Below, in pieces: positions 8,093 to 16,514 of a DNA stretch of 64,000 bases; positions within the stretch are counted from its first letter, which is position 1; every line of letters starts with the position of its first letter. The notes below the pieces were generated by a model that saw only the letters and a list, made by a program, of their open reading frames with translations, was not told the DNA's origin and made no database searches. The stretch comes from Aeromonas tecta (lineage in GTDB: Bacteria; Pseudomonadota; Gammaproteobacteria; Enterobacterales; Aeromonadaceae). A program made the position numbers and the translations under genes. The stretch covers positions 1 to 64,000 of the forward strand of contig NZ_CDCA01000023.1 of the NCBI RefSeq assembly GCF_000820185.1, read 5' to 3'.

Positions 8093-8731
8093 TCAGGAAG
8101 AGAGGGTCGCCAACCTGGCCGCGAAGCCCATGAAGAAGAGACCGATCAGGCCGTTGCCCAGCCTGGCGATGCCCTGCTTGCGGGCGAAGAAGCGCGCCAT
8201 CAGGGTGCCGCCGAAGATAAGCAGGGTGAGATAGACGAAGCTCATGGCCTCCAGCATGCCCGCCAGCACCAGGTAGGAGAGCCAGGTGTGGGCATAGTTG
8301 AAGTCGATGAACTGCACGAAGAAGGAGACGTAGAACAGGATCGCCTTGGGATTGGTCAGGCTCAGGGTCAGCGCCTTGCCGAAGTAGTTTTCCCCCTGCA
8401 CCGCCTCGCTGTGCTGCTCGTCCCGTTTGGCAATGAAGTTGGCATGGAGGATCTTGATCCCCAGGTAGAGCAGGTAGATGGCGCCGAGATAGCGCACCAG
8501 GGTAAACAGCAGCGGGGTGGTGCGGATGAGGGAGGCCACCCCCAGATAGGCACAGAAAATGAGGATCGCATCACCGACGAAGACCCCGAGCGCAGCCTTG
8601 TAACCCGGACCTATGCCACGGGTCGCCCCGGTACGTAGCACATAAAGGGAGTTGGGGCCCGGCGCTATGATGATAAAGAACAGGCCTATCAGATAGGTCC
8701 AGACGTTGATAACCCCAAGACTTTCAAACAT
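8093..8731 (-). CDS. leuE: leucine exporter LeuE (LysE/RhtB family)
   Basis: A 212-residue six-helix exporter of the RhtB family. It shares with E. coli LeuE the N-terminal FES.GV.N.WTYL.G, the APGPN motif near residue 25, and the long run LSLTNPKAILFYVSFFVQFID. It is expected to export leucine and related neutral amino acids across the inner membrane. The start at 8731 follows a GGGGGAG site. That Shine-Dalgarno is itself half of a CCCCC-ATC-GGGGG hairpin (8737-8749), which could mask it. The gene is divergent from fsr and upstream of ypdA on the same strand. Confidence 0.9.
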   Translation of the reverse strand: MFESLGVINVWTYLIGLFFIIIAPGPNSLYVLRTGATRGIGPGYKAALGVFVGDAILIFCAYLGVASLIRTTPLLFTLVRYLGAIYLLYLGIKILHANFIAKRDEQHSEAVQGENYFGKALTLSLTNPKAILFYVSFFVQFIDFNYAHTWLSYLVLAGMLEAMSFVYLTLLIFGGTLMARFFARKQGIARLGNGLIGLFFMGFAARLATLSS

Positions 8732-8965
8732 ATACTCCCCCGATGGGGGAAGGATCCGGTCAACCGGGGTCCTTCCCAGATACTGAACATGTGACTTTCC
8801 CATACTAAGCCTCCACCGGCAAAGCACAAGGGCACATCCATGGGGGCGGTGATCGGTCATCTCCCCTTTGCACATAGGCCGGCATCCCGCCCATTTTTGC
8901 TATGTCCAGATGGGCCAGGATCAGGCATGGTAGAGGGATCCTCAGGACAACAGACATACCCACTC

Positions 8966-10186
8966 ATGGAAAAGAGCCTCAGCACCCACAGCCCACTCGC
9001 CGCGACCCCGGTGGCGGACTCCCAGCACGGCACCACGTATCCGGTGATTGCCGCCATCAGCTTCTCGCACCTGCTGAACGACATGATGCAGTCGGTGCTG
9101 CTGGCCATCTATCCGCTGCTCAAGCTCGGCCTCAACCTGTCGTTCGCCCAGATTGGCCTCATTACCCTCACCTACCAGTTCACGGGCTCCTTGTTGCAAC
9201 CGCTGATCGGCCTCTACACCGACCGCAGGCCCATGCCCTATTCATTGCCATTTGGCATGGGGTTCACGATGCTCGGGCTGCTGTCGCTGTCCCAGGCAGA
9301 CAGCTTTGGCACCGTGCTGCTATCGGCCATGCTGATCGGCATGGGCTCGTCGGTGTTCCACCCGGAATCATCGCGGGTCGCCCGCATGGCGGCCGGCAAC
9401 CAGCCCGGTCTGGCCCAATCCCTGTTCCAGATCGGTGGCAACCTGGGGTCGGCCATAGGGCCGCTGCTCGCGGCGCTGATCATAGTGCCCCAGGGACAGG
9501 CCAGCGCGGCCTGGTTCTCGCTGTTCGCACTGGTGGGCGTGGTCGTACTCAGCTTCGTCGGGCGCTGGTCCAGCCATCACGCCGCCAGCTTCCACAAGCG
9601 GATGAAGGCCCATGCCGGCAACGGCCTGAGTCGCCGCCAGATCGGCTGGTCGCTGGCCATCCTCGGCCTGCTGATGTTCTCCAAGTTCTTCTACATGACC
9701 AGCCTGAGCAGCTATTACACCTTCTACCTGATGGACAAGTTCCACCTGTCACTGGATAGCGCCCAGTTCCATCTGTTTGCCTTCCTGTTTGCCGTCGCGG
9801 CGGGCACAGTGCTCGGCGGACCGGTCGGTGACCGTATCGGCCGCAAACGGGTGATCTGGATCTCCATCCTCGGCGTCGCCCCCTTCACCCTGCTGCTGCC
9901 CCACGTCGACCTGTTCTGGACCTCAGTGCTCTCGGTCATCATCGGCCTGATCCTGGCCTCGGCCTTCTCCGCCATCCTGGTGTACGCCCAGGAGCTGGTC
10001 CCCGGCAAGGTCGGCACCATCTCCGGCCTGTTCTTCGGTTTCGCCTTCGGCATGGGGGGCATAGGGGCGGCCTTGCTGGGTCAGTTGGCCGATGCCACCA
10101 GCATCGAGACCGTGTACCAGGTCTGCGCCTACCTGCCGCTGATCGGTCTGCTGACGATATTTTTGCCGACGATCAGAAAGGGCTAG
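8966..10186 (+). CDS. fsr: fosmidomycin resistance-type MFS efflux protein
   Basis: A 406-residue major facilitator matching E. coli Fsr along its length: ISFSHLLNDMMQS at the start, GSSVFHPESSRVARMA, SSYYTFYLM, LFAFLFAVAAGTVLGGPVGDRIGRK and LASAFSAILVYAQELVPG. Fsr exports fosmidomycin; its native substrate is unknown. Two starts are possible. ATG 8966 fits the E. coli N-terminus, whereas an in-frame ATG at 8927 has the better ribosome-binding site (AGGA seven bases upstream) and would add 13 residues. It is divergent from leuE. Confidence 0.88.
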   Translation: MEKSLSTHSPLAATPVADSQHGTTYPVIAAISFSHLLNDMMQSVLLAIYPLLKLGLNLSFAQIGLITLTYQFTGSLLQPLIGLYTDRRPMPYSLPFGMGFTMLGLLSLSQADSFGTVLLSAMLIGMGSSVFHPESSRVARMAAGNQPGLAQSLFQIGGNLGSAIGPLLAALIIVPQGQASAAWFSLFALVGVVVLSFVGRWSSHHAASFHKRMKAHAGNGLSRRQIGWSLAILGLLMFSKFFYMTSLSSYYTFYLMDKFHLSLDSAQFHLFAFLFAVAAGTVLGGPVGDRIGRKRVIWISILGVAPFTLLLPHVDLFWTSVLSVIIGLILASAFSAILVYAQELVPGKVGTISGLFFGFAFGMGGIGAALLGQLADATSIETVYQVCAYLPLIGLLTIFLPTIRKG

Positions 10187-10373
10187 CGAGCCGCCGATAG
10201 CCAACGCCTAAGCACGCTCTGGCTAATGCCCACCGGCAGGATGGTAGGGGAATGGGTGTGCTTTGCGGGATAACGAATGAGGAAAGTATCGGACGGAGAG
10301 AGTCGGGCAGAAAACAGGGGGCAAGCCGCCGAGCCATCAGCGCAGACGGCCTGCGCCAGCCACAGCGTCATCA

Positions 10374-10409
10374 ATCAATCAGGCCGCCCTATGGGGCGGC
10401 CTGATTGAT
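10374..10409. terminator. bidirectional hairpin between convergent fsr and the YhiN-like gene
   Basis: A perfect 16-bp stem (arms ATCAATCAGGCCGCCC and its complement) closes a TATG loop. There is no long U tract on either side, but its place between two converging genes suggests termination in both directions. Confidence 0.6.
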
Positions 10410-10435
10410 CTGGATAGCTCAGCCAAGAGGGCTTG

Positions 10436-11620
10436 TCAGCAATACTGGCCGGCAACCCAGCCGGAGGACCAGGCCCACTGGAAGTTGTAACCACCGAGCC
10501 AGCCGGTCACGTCCACCACCTCGCCGATAAAGTAGAGTCCCGGTACCTTGCGCGCCTCCATGGTCTTGGAGGAGAGCTCGTTGGTATCGACGCCACCTAA
10601 AGTCACCTCGGCGGTGCGATAGCCTTCGGTACCATTTGGCAGGATCTGCCAGTCTCCCAGCAGGCTGGCGATGGCGTCCAGCTCCCGCTCGTTGTACTGG
10701 CGCATCGGCTTGTTGACGAGCTGACCCAGCTCCACCAGCTTGTCGACGAAGCGCTTGGGCAGCTCACGGCCCAGCACGGTTTTCAGCTCCTGGGCCGGAT
10801 GGGCCTCGGCCCAGCCTCTGAGGGCAGCGGGAATATCCAGCTCCGGCAGCAGGTTGAGGTGGATCTTCTGTCCTGGCAGCCAGAAAGAGGATATTTGCAG
10901 GATGGCCGGGCCCGAAAGACCACGGTGGGTGAACAGCATGGCTTCTTTGAAGCTGGTGCCATCTTCCGCAGTCACCACCACCGGCAGGCTGACCCCGGCC
11001 AGATCGGCGAAAGCATCCTTCTCGGCTTGATGCAGGGTGAAGGGCACCAGACCGGCGCGGGTCGGCAGCACGTTGAGGCCGAACTGCTCCGCCAGCTTGA
11101 AGCCATAGGGGGTGGCGCCGAGCTTGGGCATGGAGAGACCGCCGGTCGCCACCACCAAAGAGTGACAGCGGATCTCCCCCTTGTTGGTATCGAGGACGAA
11201 ACCCGCCTCGTGCCTGGTCACGCTCAGGACCTCGGTCTGGTATTGCTGGGTCACCCCGGCCCAGTCGCACTCGGTGAGCAGCGCCTCGACAATCTCTTTC
11301 GCACTCTCGTCGCAGAACAACTGGCCCAGGGTCTTCTCGTGATAATTCACCCCGTGCCGGTCCACCAGATCGATGAAGTCCTGCTGGGTGTAGCGCGCCA
11401 GCGCCGACTTGCAGAAGTGCGGGTTACCGCAGAGGAAGGCATGAGGGCCGGTCTGATGGTTGGTAAAGTTGCAACGGCCACCGCCGCTGATCAGGATCTT
11501 GCGCCCCGGCTTCTTGGCATTGTCGAGCAGCAACACCGAGCGTCCCCGGTAGCCGGCCTGGGCCGCACACATCAAACCGGCCGCACCGGCCCCGATCACC
11601 ACCACATCCACTTGCATCAT
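10436..11620 (-). CDS. yhiN: HI0933/YhiN-family flavoprotein (predicted FAD-dependent oxidoreductase)
   Basis: A 394-residue flavoprotein of the BaiN/RdsA-like HI0933 family. An N-terminal FAD-binding GAGAAG motif sits near residue 10, with GRKILISGGGRCNFTN, the second dinucleotide motif ATGGLSMP, and the strongly conserved C-terminal EGYRTAEVTLGGVDTNELSSKTMEARKVPGLYFIGEVVDVTGWLGGYNFQWAWSS region. Its match to E. coli YhiN is strong over the full length. Substrate and role are not established. The ATG at 11620 follows AAGG; upstream in-frame codons lack a ribosome-binding site. Confidence 0.88.
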   Translation of the reverse strand: MMQVDVVVIGAGAAGLMCAAQAGYRGRSVLLLDNAKKPGRKILISGGGRCNFTNHQTGPHAFLCGNPHFCKSALARYTQQDFIDLVDRHGVNYHEKTLGQLFCDESAKEIVEALLTECDWAGVTQQYQTEVLSVTRHEAGFVLDTNKGEIRCHSLVVATGGLSMPKLGATPYGFKLAEQFGLNVLPTRAGLVPFTLHQAEKDAFADLAGVSLPVVVTAEDGTSFKEAMLFTHRGLSGPAILQISSFWLPGQKIHLNLLPELDIPAALRGWAEAHPAQELKTVLGRELPKRFVDKLVELGQLVNKPMRQYNERELDAIASLLGDWQILPNGTEGYRTAEVTLGGVDTNELSSKTMEARKVPGLYFIGEVVDVTGWLGGYNFQWAWSSGWVAGQYC

Positions 11621-11704
11621 CACAGCCTTGTTCATCAAACGACTAAAGAAAACGACCCATGAGAGCCGTCATCACGGGCACAAACCGATACCCCAGTGTG
11701 CCGG

Positions 11705-11738
11705 CGAAAACAGAAACGGCCCTCGAGAGGGCCGTCAT
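11705..11738 (-). terminator. terminator after ferritin gene
   Basis: On the minus strand a GACGGCCCTC/GAGGGCCGTT-type hairpin (11716-11737) is followed by TCTGTTTTC. It lies about 35 bases past the ferritin stop and insulates the YhiN-like gene downstream. Confidence 0.65.
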
Positions 11739-11770
11739 TGTACTGACGCAGCACTAAGTGTCCATGACTA

Positions 11771-12295
11771 TCAGGCGTTGCTATCCATGACGCTGGCGGG
11801 CGCGCCCTTGGCCAGCTCGGACAATTCTTTGTCGATGAAGTAGAGACCCTTGCCATCTTCGCCCACCAGAGAGAGGCGGTCGACGATGCTCTTGAACAGC
11901 TTCTCTTCTTCATGCTGCTCGGCCACGTACCACTGCAGGAAGTTGAAGGTGGAATAGTCCTGGGTGGTGAAGGCCACGTGGGCCAGGCCGTTGATGCACT
12001 TGGTGATGTGGTATTCGTGCTCGAGGGTGGTGCGGAAGATATCGCCGAGGGAGTTGAACTCGTGGGGCGGTGCTTCAATCGCGCCCAGTATCGGCATGGC
12101 ACCGGTCTCGCTCACGTAGGTGAACAGGCGTTCCATGTGCTGGCGCTCCTCGACGGCATGCTGGCGCAAGAAGTTTGCCGCCCCTTCGAAGCCCTTGTCC
12201 TCACACCAGGCGCTCATCTGCAGGTAGAGATTGGAGGAATAGAATTCAAGATTAATCTGCTCGTTCAACTTCTCGATCATGGCTTTGGCCAACAT
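11771..12295 (-). CDS. ftnA: non-haem ferritin
   Basis: A 174-residue cytoplasmic iron-storage protein. The four-helix bundle shows the ferroxidase ligands: E in [15 protein letters not shown]-x-x-x-H in [12 protein letters not shown], and later E and Q residues in EHEYHITK and [10 protein letters not shown]. coli FtnA is 165 residues, so length fits. The ATG at 12295 follows GGAG nine bases upstream; the longer frame upstream is not homologous. A sigma-70-like promoter precedes it. Confidence 0.93.
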   Translation of the reverse strand: MLAKAMIEKLNEQINLEFYSSNLYLQMSAWCEDKGFEGAANFLRQHAVEERQHMERLFTYVSETGAMPILGAIEAPPHEFNSLGDIFRTTLEHEYHITKCINGLAHVAFTTQDYSTFNFLQWYVAEQHEEEKLFKSIVDRLSLVGEDGKGLYFIDKELSELAKGAPASVMDSNA

Positions 12296-12323
12296 GATGG
12301 TACTCCACGGTGATTTGGTCACA

Positions 12324-12352
12324 ATTGTCGCCACTGTTGTACCACGAATCAA
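12324..12352 (-). promoter_or_regulatory. candidate ftnA promoter
   Basis: On the minus strand, -35 TTGATT (12347-12352) and -10 GACAAT (12324-12329) are spaced by 17 bases, about 30 bases ahead of the ferritin start. Confidence 0.5.
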
Positions 12353-12492
12353 CCATCCGCATGGGTCAGCTATCGCAGATGTGATAACGGCTTATCTCAT
12401 CCTGCCCCCCATACAGGCATGGCAAGGCAAAGAAAGATGGTGTACCCGGACCCAGTCTCTATGATGACGCCAATGTTCAGGAAGAAGATTCA

Positions 12493-14289
12493 ATGAGATT
12501 GCTGATGGCATTGGCGCTGCTCTGGATGACCCAGTTGCAGGCCGCTCCCCCTTTGCTGGAAGAGGTCGAATTGCAGGCGGCGCGCGATCCTGTCGGCTAT
12601 TTGCGGCGCCTCGATACGGACTCGGGGCAAGACATGGAGCTGTATTACGCCCGATCCCTGGCCAAGGCGGCCCTTGGCCGCTACCCGGAGGCGCTGATCG
12701 ACAATGCCCGCGCCCGTGGGCTGGCCAGTGCCCGCCAAGAAAGTTTGCGGCTGCTGGACTTCCAACTGCAGCAAGTGGCCCTCACCCTGAATACCGAAGA
12801 TCCCCAGCAAGCCCTCAATCTGCTGGCCCAGCTCCAGACCCACGTCACCGGTCAACCGGCCCAGGAAGCCGAATGGCACGCCCTGAAGGGGCTTGCGCTC
12901 TATCGCACCCAGCACCTGAAGGAGGCGATCACCGAGCTCAAGACCGCCTTTCACCTCAAGAGAAATGAACCAGAGAGCAGCCATGCCCATCTGCAATGCG
13001 CGCGACTGCTGATGACGCTGGGCAACCTCTATGCCGATCTCAGCCTCTACAAGGAGGCGGAAAGTTATTATCAGGACGCGCTGCAGCTGATGAGGCGGCT
13101 CAACGAGCCCAACGGCCAGGCCATCATCAAGGCCAACATGGCGCGGCTCTACATCGACATGGATAGCCCCGCCCAGGCGCGGCAGTTGCTCGATGCTCTG
13201 CTGGCCACCAAGGGGCTGGCGCCGGATTATCGCGCCATCATCCTCGGCTACCAGGCCATGGCCTTCAACGCCCAGAGCAACTGGCAGGCCGCCTGGCACA
13301 GCCTGGATGAGGCGCAAGATATCTATCGGCAACTGGGCTACCCACAGGCAGGCTCTCGCCTGACGGAGACCCGGGCCAAGACGCTGCAAGGCCGTGGCGA
13401 AAAGCAGCTGGCGCTGCAACTGCTGACAACCAGGACGCACCCGGTCACCATCGATGGCAAGGCACTGCAAGCCAGGCTGCTGGCGGATCTGGGGCGCTAC
13501 CCCGAGGCGTATCGGGTGATGCGCGAATACATGCACGATTACAAACAGCACTTCAACGAGACCCTGAGCCAGCATGCCAGCGTCTTCCAGGCCGAGCGGG
13601 AGCTGGCCCGTAGCGAGGCCAGCAACAGAGCGCTGCAACAGGAGAACGATCGCAAACGTCAGCAACTGCTGTATCAACAGAGCGCCCGCTACTACCAGCT
13701 GCTGCTGGTCGTGTTGCTGACGGGGGCCCTGATCCTGCTCGGGCTGGCCACCCACCGGCTGCACCGCAACTCACGCCATCTCTACCTTCTCGCCACCTTC
13801 GATCAGCTGACCGGATTGCCGAACCGGCGCGCCCTGCTCGAGCGGCTGGAACAGCAGTGGCAGCAGGAGCAGCCGCTGACTCTGCTCATCATCGACATCG
13901 ACCACTTCAAGCAGATCAATGATCGCTATGGCCATCAGACCGGTGACATGGCGATCCAGCGGCTGGCCGAGGAGCTCAAGCACTGGGCCCCCGATCTGCA
14001 GCAGATCGGGCGTTGGGGAGGAGAAGAGTTTCTGGTGGCCATGCCACTGGATGGCAACGCCTGCTGGCGCCTGGCGGAGCGGCTGAGAAAGCGGGTCGAG
14101 CACTTCGACGCACCGCCCATGACCATCAGCACCGGGGTGGCAGAGCGCTCCCCCGCCGACGACAGCCTGCAGCAGCTGATCCACCGGGCCGACATGGCCA
14201 TGTATCAGGCCAAGCGTCAGGGCCGCAACCAGAGCATACTGGCGCAGGATCCCGAGGGGCAGACCGAACTGAGCAGCAGCGTCGCCTGA
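12493..14289 (+). CDS. TPR-containing membrane diguanylate cyclase (GGDEF)
   Basis: A 598-residue protein: a short signal peptide (ending near LQAAP), a long periplasmic TPR-like helical region (about 25-370), a coiled coil rich in Gln/Arg/Glu (about 365-395), one transmembrane helix (about 400-420), then a GGDEF domain (about 435-590). The active-site signature is intact as RWGGEEFLVAM, preceded by DQLTGLPNRRALLE and IDIDHFKQINDRYGH, so it should make c-di-GMP. No RxxD inhibitory site is obvious. It stands alone; the sensed ligand is unknown. The start has an AGGAAGAAG site. Confidence 0.88.
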   Translation: MRLLMALALLWMTQLQAAPPLLEEVELQAARDPVGYLRRLDTDSGQDMELYYARSLAKAALGRYPEALIDNARARGLASARQESLRLLDFQLQQVALTLNTEDPQQALNLLAQLQTHVTGQPAQEAEWHALKGLALYRTQHLKEAITELKTAFHLKRNEPESSHAHLQCARLLMTLGNLYADLSLYKEAESYYQDALQLMRRLNEPNGQAIIKANMARLYIDMDSPAQARQLLDALLATKGLAPDYRAIILGYQAMAFNAQSNWQAAWHSLDEAQDIYRQLGYPQAGSRLTETRAKTLQGRGEKQLALQLLTTRTHPVTIDGKALQARLLADLGRYPEAYRVMREYMHDYKQHFNETLSQHASVFQAERELARSEASNRALQQENDRKRQQLLYQQSARYYQLLLVVLLTGALILLGLATHRLHRNSRHLYLLATFDQLTGLPNRRALLERLEQQWQQEQPLTLLIIDIDHFKQINDRYGHQTGDMAIQRLAEELKHWAPDLQQIGRWGGEEFLVAMPLDGNACWRLAERLRKRVEHFDAPPMTISTGVAERSPADDSLQQLIHRADMAMYQAKRQGRNQSILAQDPEGQTELSSSVA

Positions 14290-14319
14290 GCGCGGCGCCG
14301 CCAGTCAGTCACAACGGGA

Positions 14320-15507
14320 TCAGGGCACCAGCTCGGCCAGTGATGACTCATTCACCGGCGCCCCGTAGTCAACCTCGGGCAACTCGAACCCATTGAGCTG
14401 CATGAAGTCCCGCTTCAGCCCGGCAAAATCCCCAAGCCCCTGGAAGTTGTCCGGCGTCACCTTGGACCAGAGCGTCGAGACGGCGGCCTGAATGGCCGGA
14501 TCCAGCTCGTGATCGTCCATCCGGATCAAGCGGTTGCCATCGGCCACCACCCCTTGCGGCCCATACATCTTACGGGCGAACAGTCGCTGCATCTGCTCGA
14601 TGCAACCCTCGTGCACCCCGCGCTCCTTCATCACCCCCATCAGCAGGCCGAGATAGACCGGCAACACCGGGATATAGGCGCTCGCCTTGGTCACCAGCGC
14701 CTTGCACACCGACACCCAGGCGTGACCACCCAGCTCGGCGAGTTGCAGGTTGATGGTCTCGGCGGTGGCGTGCAGGTGCTCCTTGGCGTAGCCGATGGTG
14801 CCATCCCGGTAGAGGGGATAAGTGGATTCCGGCCCGATATAGGAATAAGCCACTGTCTGGACGCCCTTAGCTAGACAATCCGCCTGCTGCAGCGCCTGCA
14901 ACCAGAGTTGCCAGTCCTCCCCGCCCATCACGGTGACGGTGTCGCGGATCTCCTCCGGGCTGGCCGGTGCCAGGGTCTGTTGCACCAGGGCATCTCGCTC
15001 CAGATCCAGCCCCCAGCCGGTGAACGGCTGACCCGTGGTCTTGAGCACCGAGCGCACCTGAGTGCCGTCTGGCAGCACCCGGATACCGCTCGCCAGGGAG
15101 TAGATCACCAGATCCACCTGCCCCAGCTGCTCGCGGATGGTGGTGATGGCCTGCTGACGCATGGCGTCCGAGAAGGCATCGCCGATCAGGTTGATGGCGA
15201 GGCGCCCCTCCTGCTCCGCCGCCTGGCGAAACCAGATGTTGTTGTACCAGCCCGCGCTGCCGAGCCCCTTGTCGGACGGCCCCCGCTCGAACGAGATGCC
15301 CAGGGTGTCGGCACCAGCACCGAAGGTCAGGGCGATGCGCGACGCCAGCCCGAAACCGGATGAGGCTCCCAGCACCAGCACCCGCTTGGGCCCGTTGAAA
15401 CTGCCCGCCGCCTTGACGCTGGCGATCTGCTGGGCGACGGCGGCGCGGCAACCGATAGGGTGACAATTGCGGGCGACGCAGCCCTGAATGTGCGGATGAA
15501 TAATCAT
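14320..15507 (-). CDS. fabV: trans-2-enoyl-ACP/CoA reductase (NADH), FabV
   Basis: Catalyses the last step of fatty-acid elongation, reducing enoyl-ACP with NADH. The 395 residues show the FabV-type dinucleotide motif LVLGASSGFGLASR (about 43-56) and the catalytic Y-x8-K (YRDGTIGYAK). FabV enzymes are naturally insensitive to triclosan. The N-terminal MIIHPHIQGCVARNCHP start is typical of the family, with a GGAGA site just upstream. It lies convergent to the GGDEF gene with 30 bases between them. Confidence 0.95.
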   Translation of the reverse strand: MIIHPHIQGCVARNCHPIGCRAAVAQQIASVKAAGSFNGPKRVLVLGASSGFGLASRIALTFGAGADTLGISFERGPSDKGLGSAGWYNNIWFRQAAEQEGRLAINLIGDAFSDAMRQQAITTIREQLGQVDLVIYSLASGIRVLPDGTQVRSVLKTTGQPFTGWGLDLERDALVQQTLAPASPEEIRDTVTVMGGEDWQLWLQALQQADCLAKGVQTVAYSYIGPESTYPLYRDGTIGYAKEHLHATAETINLQLAELGGHAWVSVCKALVTKASAYIPVLPVYLGLLMGVMKERGVHEGCIEQMQRLFARKMYGPQGVVADGNRLIRMDDHELDPAIQAAVSTLWSKVTPDNFQGLGDFAGLKRDFMQLNGFELPEVDYGAPVNESSLAELVP

Positions 15508-15592
15508 GGGGGATCTCCGATTGAACTGGCTACAGCATAGCCATGACAGGGCAGATTACCTTGATATGAAGGGGGATGGGACGGAGAAAGGA

Positions 15593-15625
15593 GGGTAGAA
15601 AAACAAGAGGGAGCACGAGGCTCCC
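15593..15625 (-). terminator. orphan terminator-like hairpin upstream of fabV
   Basis: On the minus strand GGGAGC-CTCGT-GCTCCC is followed by TCTTGTTTTTC. No annotated gene ends here, so a short untranslated transcript or an attenuated fabV leader is implied. Confidence 0.5.
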
Positions 15626-15720
15626 CAAAGCGGTATTCAGATGCTTTTTGTTGTTTTTGTGTTCATTGCGAAGCACGGGCACATCCTATTCCCCTCCTGC
15701 TTGCAGGGCAACCTGTCGGC

Positions 15721-15736
15721 TGTGATCGACCTCAAA
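15721..15736 (+). promoter_or_regulatory. CRP-like site upstream of uspA
   Basis: TGTGA-TCGACC-TCAAA matches the CRP consensus TGTGA-N6-TCACA at 9 of 10 positions, about 165 bases ahead of the uspA start. Confidence 0.4.
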
Positions 15737-15886
15737 TTATTGCTCAATATATGTGCGATTGTTTCTCCATGGCGGCAACATAGCGGTACAACAAGCCCAT
15801 TCAAATCCTGAAACTGTGGCGACAACGCCGTTTTAGTTTCAGCAGACATTGGTATAGTGAGCTCAGGATCAGTGAGGAGAACTCCC

Positions 15887-16321
15887 ATGAATGGAACCTA
15901 TTACAAACACGTACTGGCCGCGATCGACCTGTCGGAAGATAACCGCAAGGTGATCGAGAAGGCGGTCGACCGGGCCCGCTCCAACGGCGCCAAGTTGTCG
16001 GTGATCCATGTCGACGTGGACCTCAAGGATCTCTACACCGAGATGATCGATATCGACATCGACAACGTGCAGGATCAGGTGATTGCCGAAGCGAAAGAGA
16101 AGCTTGAGGCCTTCCTCGCCTCGGTGGACTACCCCATCGAGAAGAAGCTGGTGATCTGCGGCGATCTCAGCGAGCGGGTCAATCAGGCGGTCAAGGATTA
16201 CCAGATAGACCTGCTGGTGTGTGGTCATCGCCAGAGCTTCTGGAGCCTGCTCACCTCGAGCGCCCGCCAGCTGATGAATACCGTGCCCTGCGATCTGCTG
16301 GTCGTGCCCTTGCAGAAGTGA
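15887..16321 (+). CDS. uspA: universal stress protein A
   Basis: A 144-residue cytoplasmic UspA, the same length as the E. coli protein and alike from YKHVLAAIDLSED through HVDVDLKDLYTEMIDI and LLVCGHRQSFWSLLTSSARQLMNTVPCDLLVVPL. It lacks the G-2x-G-9x-G(S/T) ATP loop of the MJ0577 type, as E. coli UspA does. The ATG at 15887 follows GAGGAG. Its stop lies only 25 bases before the Trp leader peptide, and no terminator is seen between them. Confidence 0.93.
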   Translation: MNGTYYKHVLAAIDLSEDNRKVIEKAVDRARSNGAKLSVIHVDVDLKDLYTEMIDIDIDNVQDQVIAEAKEKLEAFLASVDYPIEKKLVICGDLSERVNQAVKDYQIDLLVCGHRQSFWSLLTSSARQLMNTVPCDLLVVPLQK

Positions 16322-16346
16322 TCAAACGGGCGTAGCTTGTTTAACC

Positions 16347-16394
16347 ATGAATACGACCGCTTTTAATCACAATTACTGGTGGTGCTGCTCCTAA
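16347..16394 (+). CDS. Trp-attenuation leader peptide of trpS
   Basis: A 15-codon ORF encoding MNTTAFNHNYWWCCS, with tandem Trp codons at 16377-16382. It sits just ahead of mutually exclusive RNA hairpins and the trpS gene. This is the arrangement of E. coli trpL, where ribosome stalling at tandem Trp codons selects the antiterminator. The leader's own ribosome-binding site is weak, which is the main doubt. Too short for routine gene finding. Confidence 0.75.
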   Translation: MNTTAFNHNYWWCCS

Positions 16395-16470
16395 ACAGGC
16401 GGCACCGCTTTTCTATGTGAAATTTCCAACAGAAAACACCGTGACCGCCGAGAGGCGGTCAATTGTTTTC
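16377..16470 (+). promoter_or_regulatory. transcription attenuator controlling trpS
   Basis: Segment 1 (GGTGCTGC, 16381-16388, overlapping the second Trp codon) pairs with segment 2 (GCGGCACC, 16399-16406). Segment 2 alternatively pairs as GGCGGCAC (16398-16405) with segment 3 (GTG-A-CCGCC, 16441-16449). Segments 3 and 4 form the terminator TGACCGCC-GAGA-GGCGGTCA (16442-16461), followed by ATTGTTTT. Low charged tRNA-Trp should therefore raise trpS transcription. Confidence 0.8.
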
Positions 16471-16514
16471 ATCCCTTTGTCGCCTCCCGGCCCACCCCCA
16501 TCGGAGAGAGTGAC

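Larger units (their letters stand above)
15508..15886. other. intergenic region fabV/uspA
   Basis: 379 bases without a convincing gene. It holds the divergent promoters of fabV (minus) and uspA (plus), a CRP-like site at 15721-15736, a terminator-like hairpin in minus orientation at 15604-15625, and a possible -10 TATAGT at 15853 for uspA. A 70-codon minus-strand frame crosses it but lacks a ribosome-binding site. Confidence 0.5.

Noticed and set aside
10183..10371. 62-codon minus-strand ORF between fsr and the YhiN-like gene
   Set aside because: No ribosome-binding site and it starts inside the bidirectional hairpin; no family recognised.
15637..15849. 70-codon minus-strand ORF in the fabV/uspA gap
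   Set aside because: No ribosome-binding site, no recognisable family, many cysteines and rare-looking composition; kept only as part of the possible short-transcript observation.
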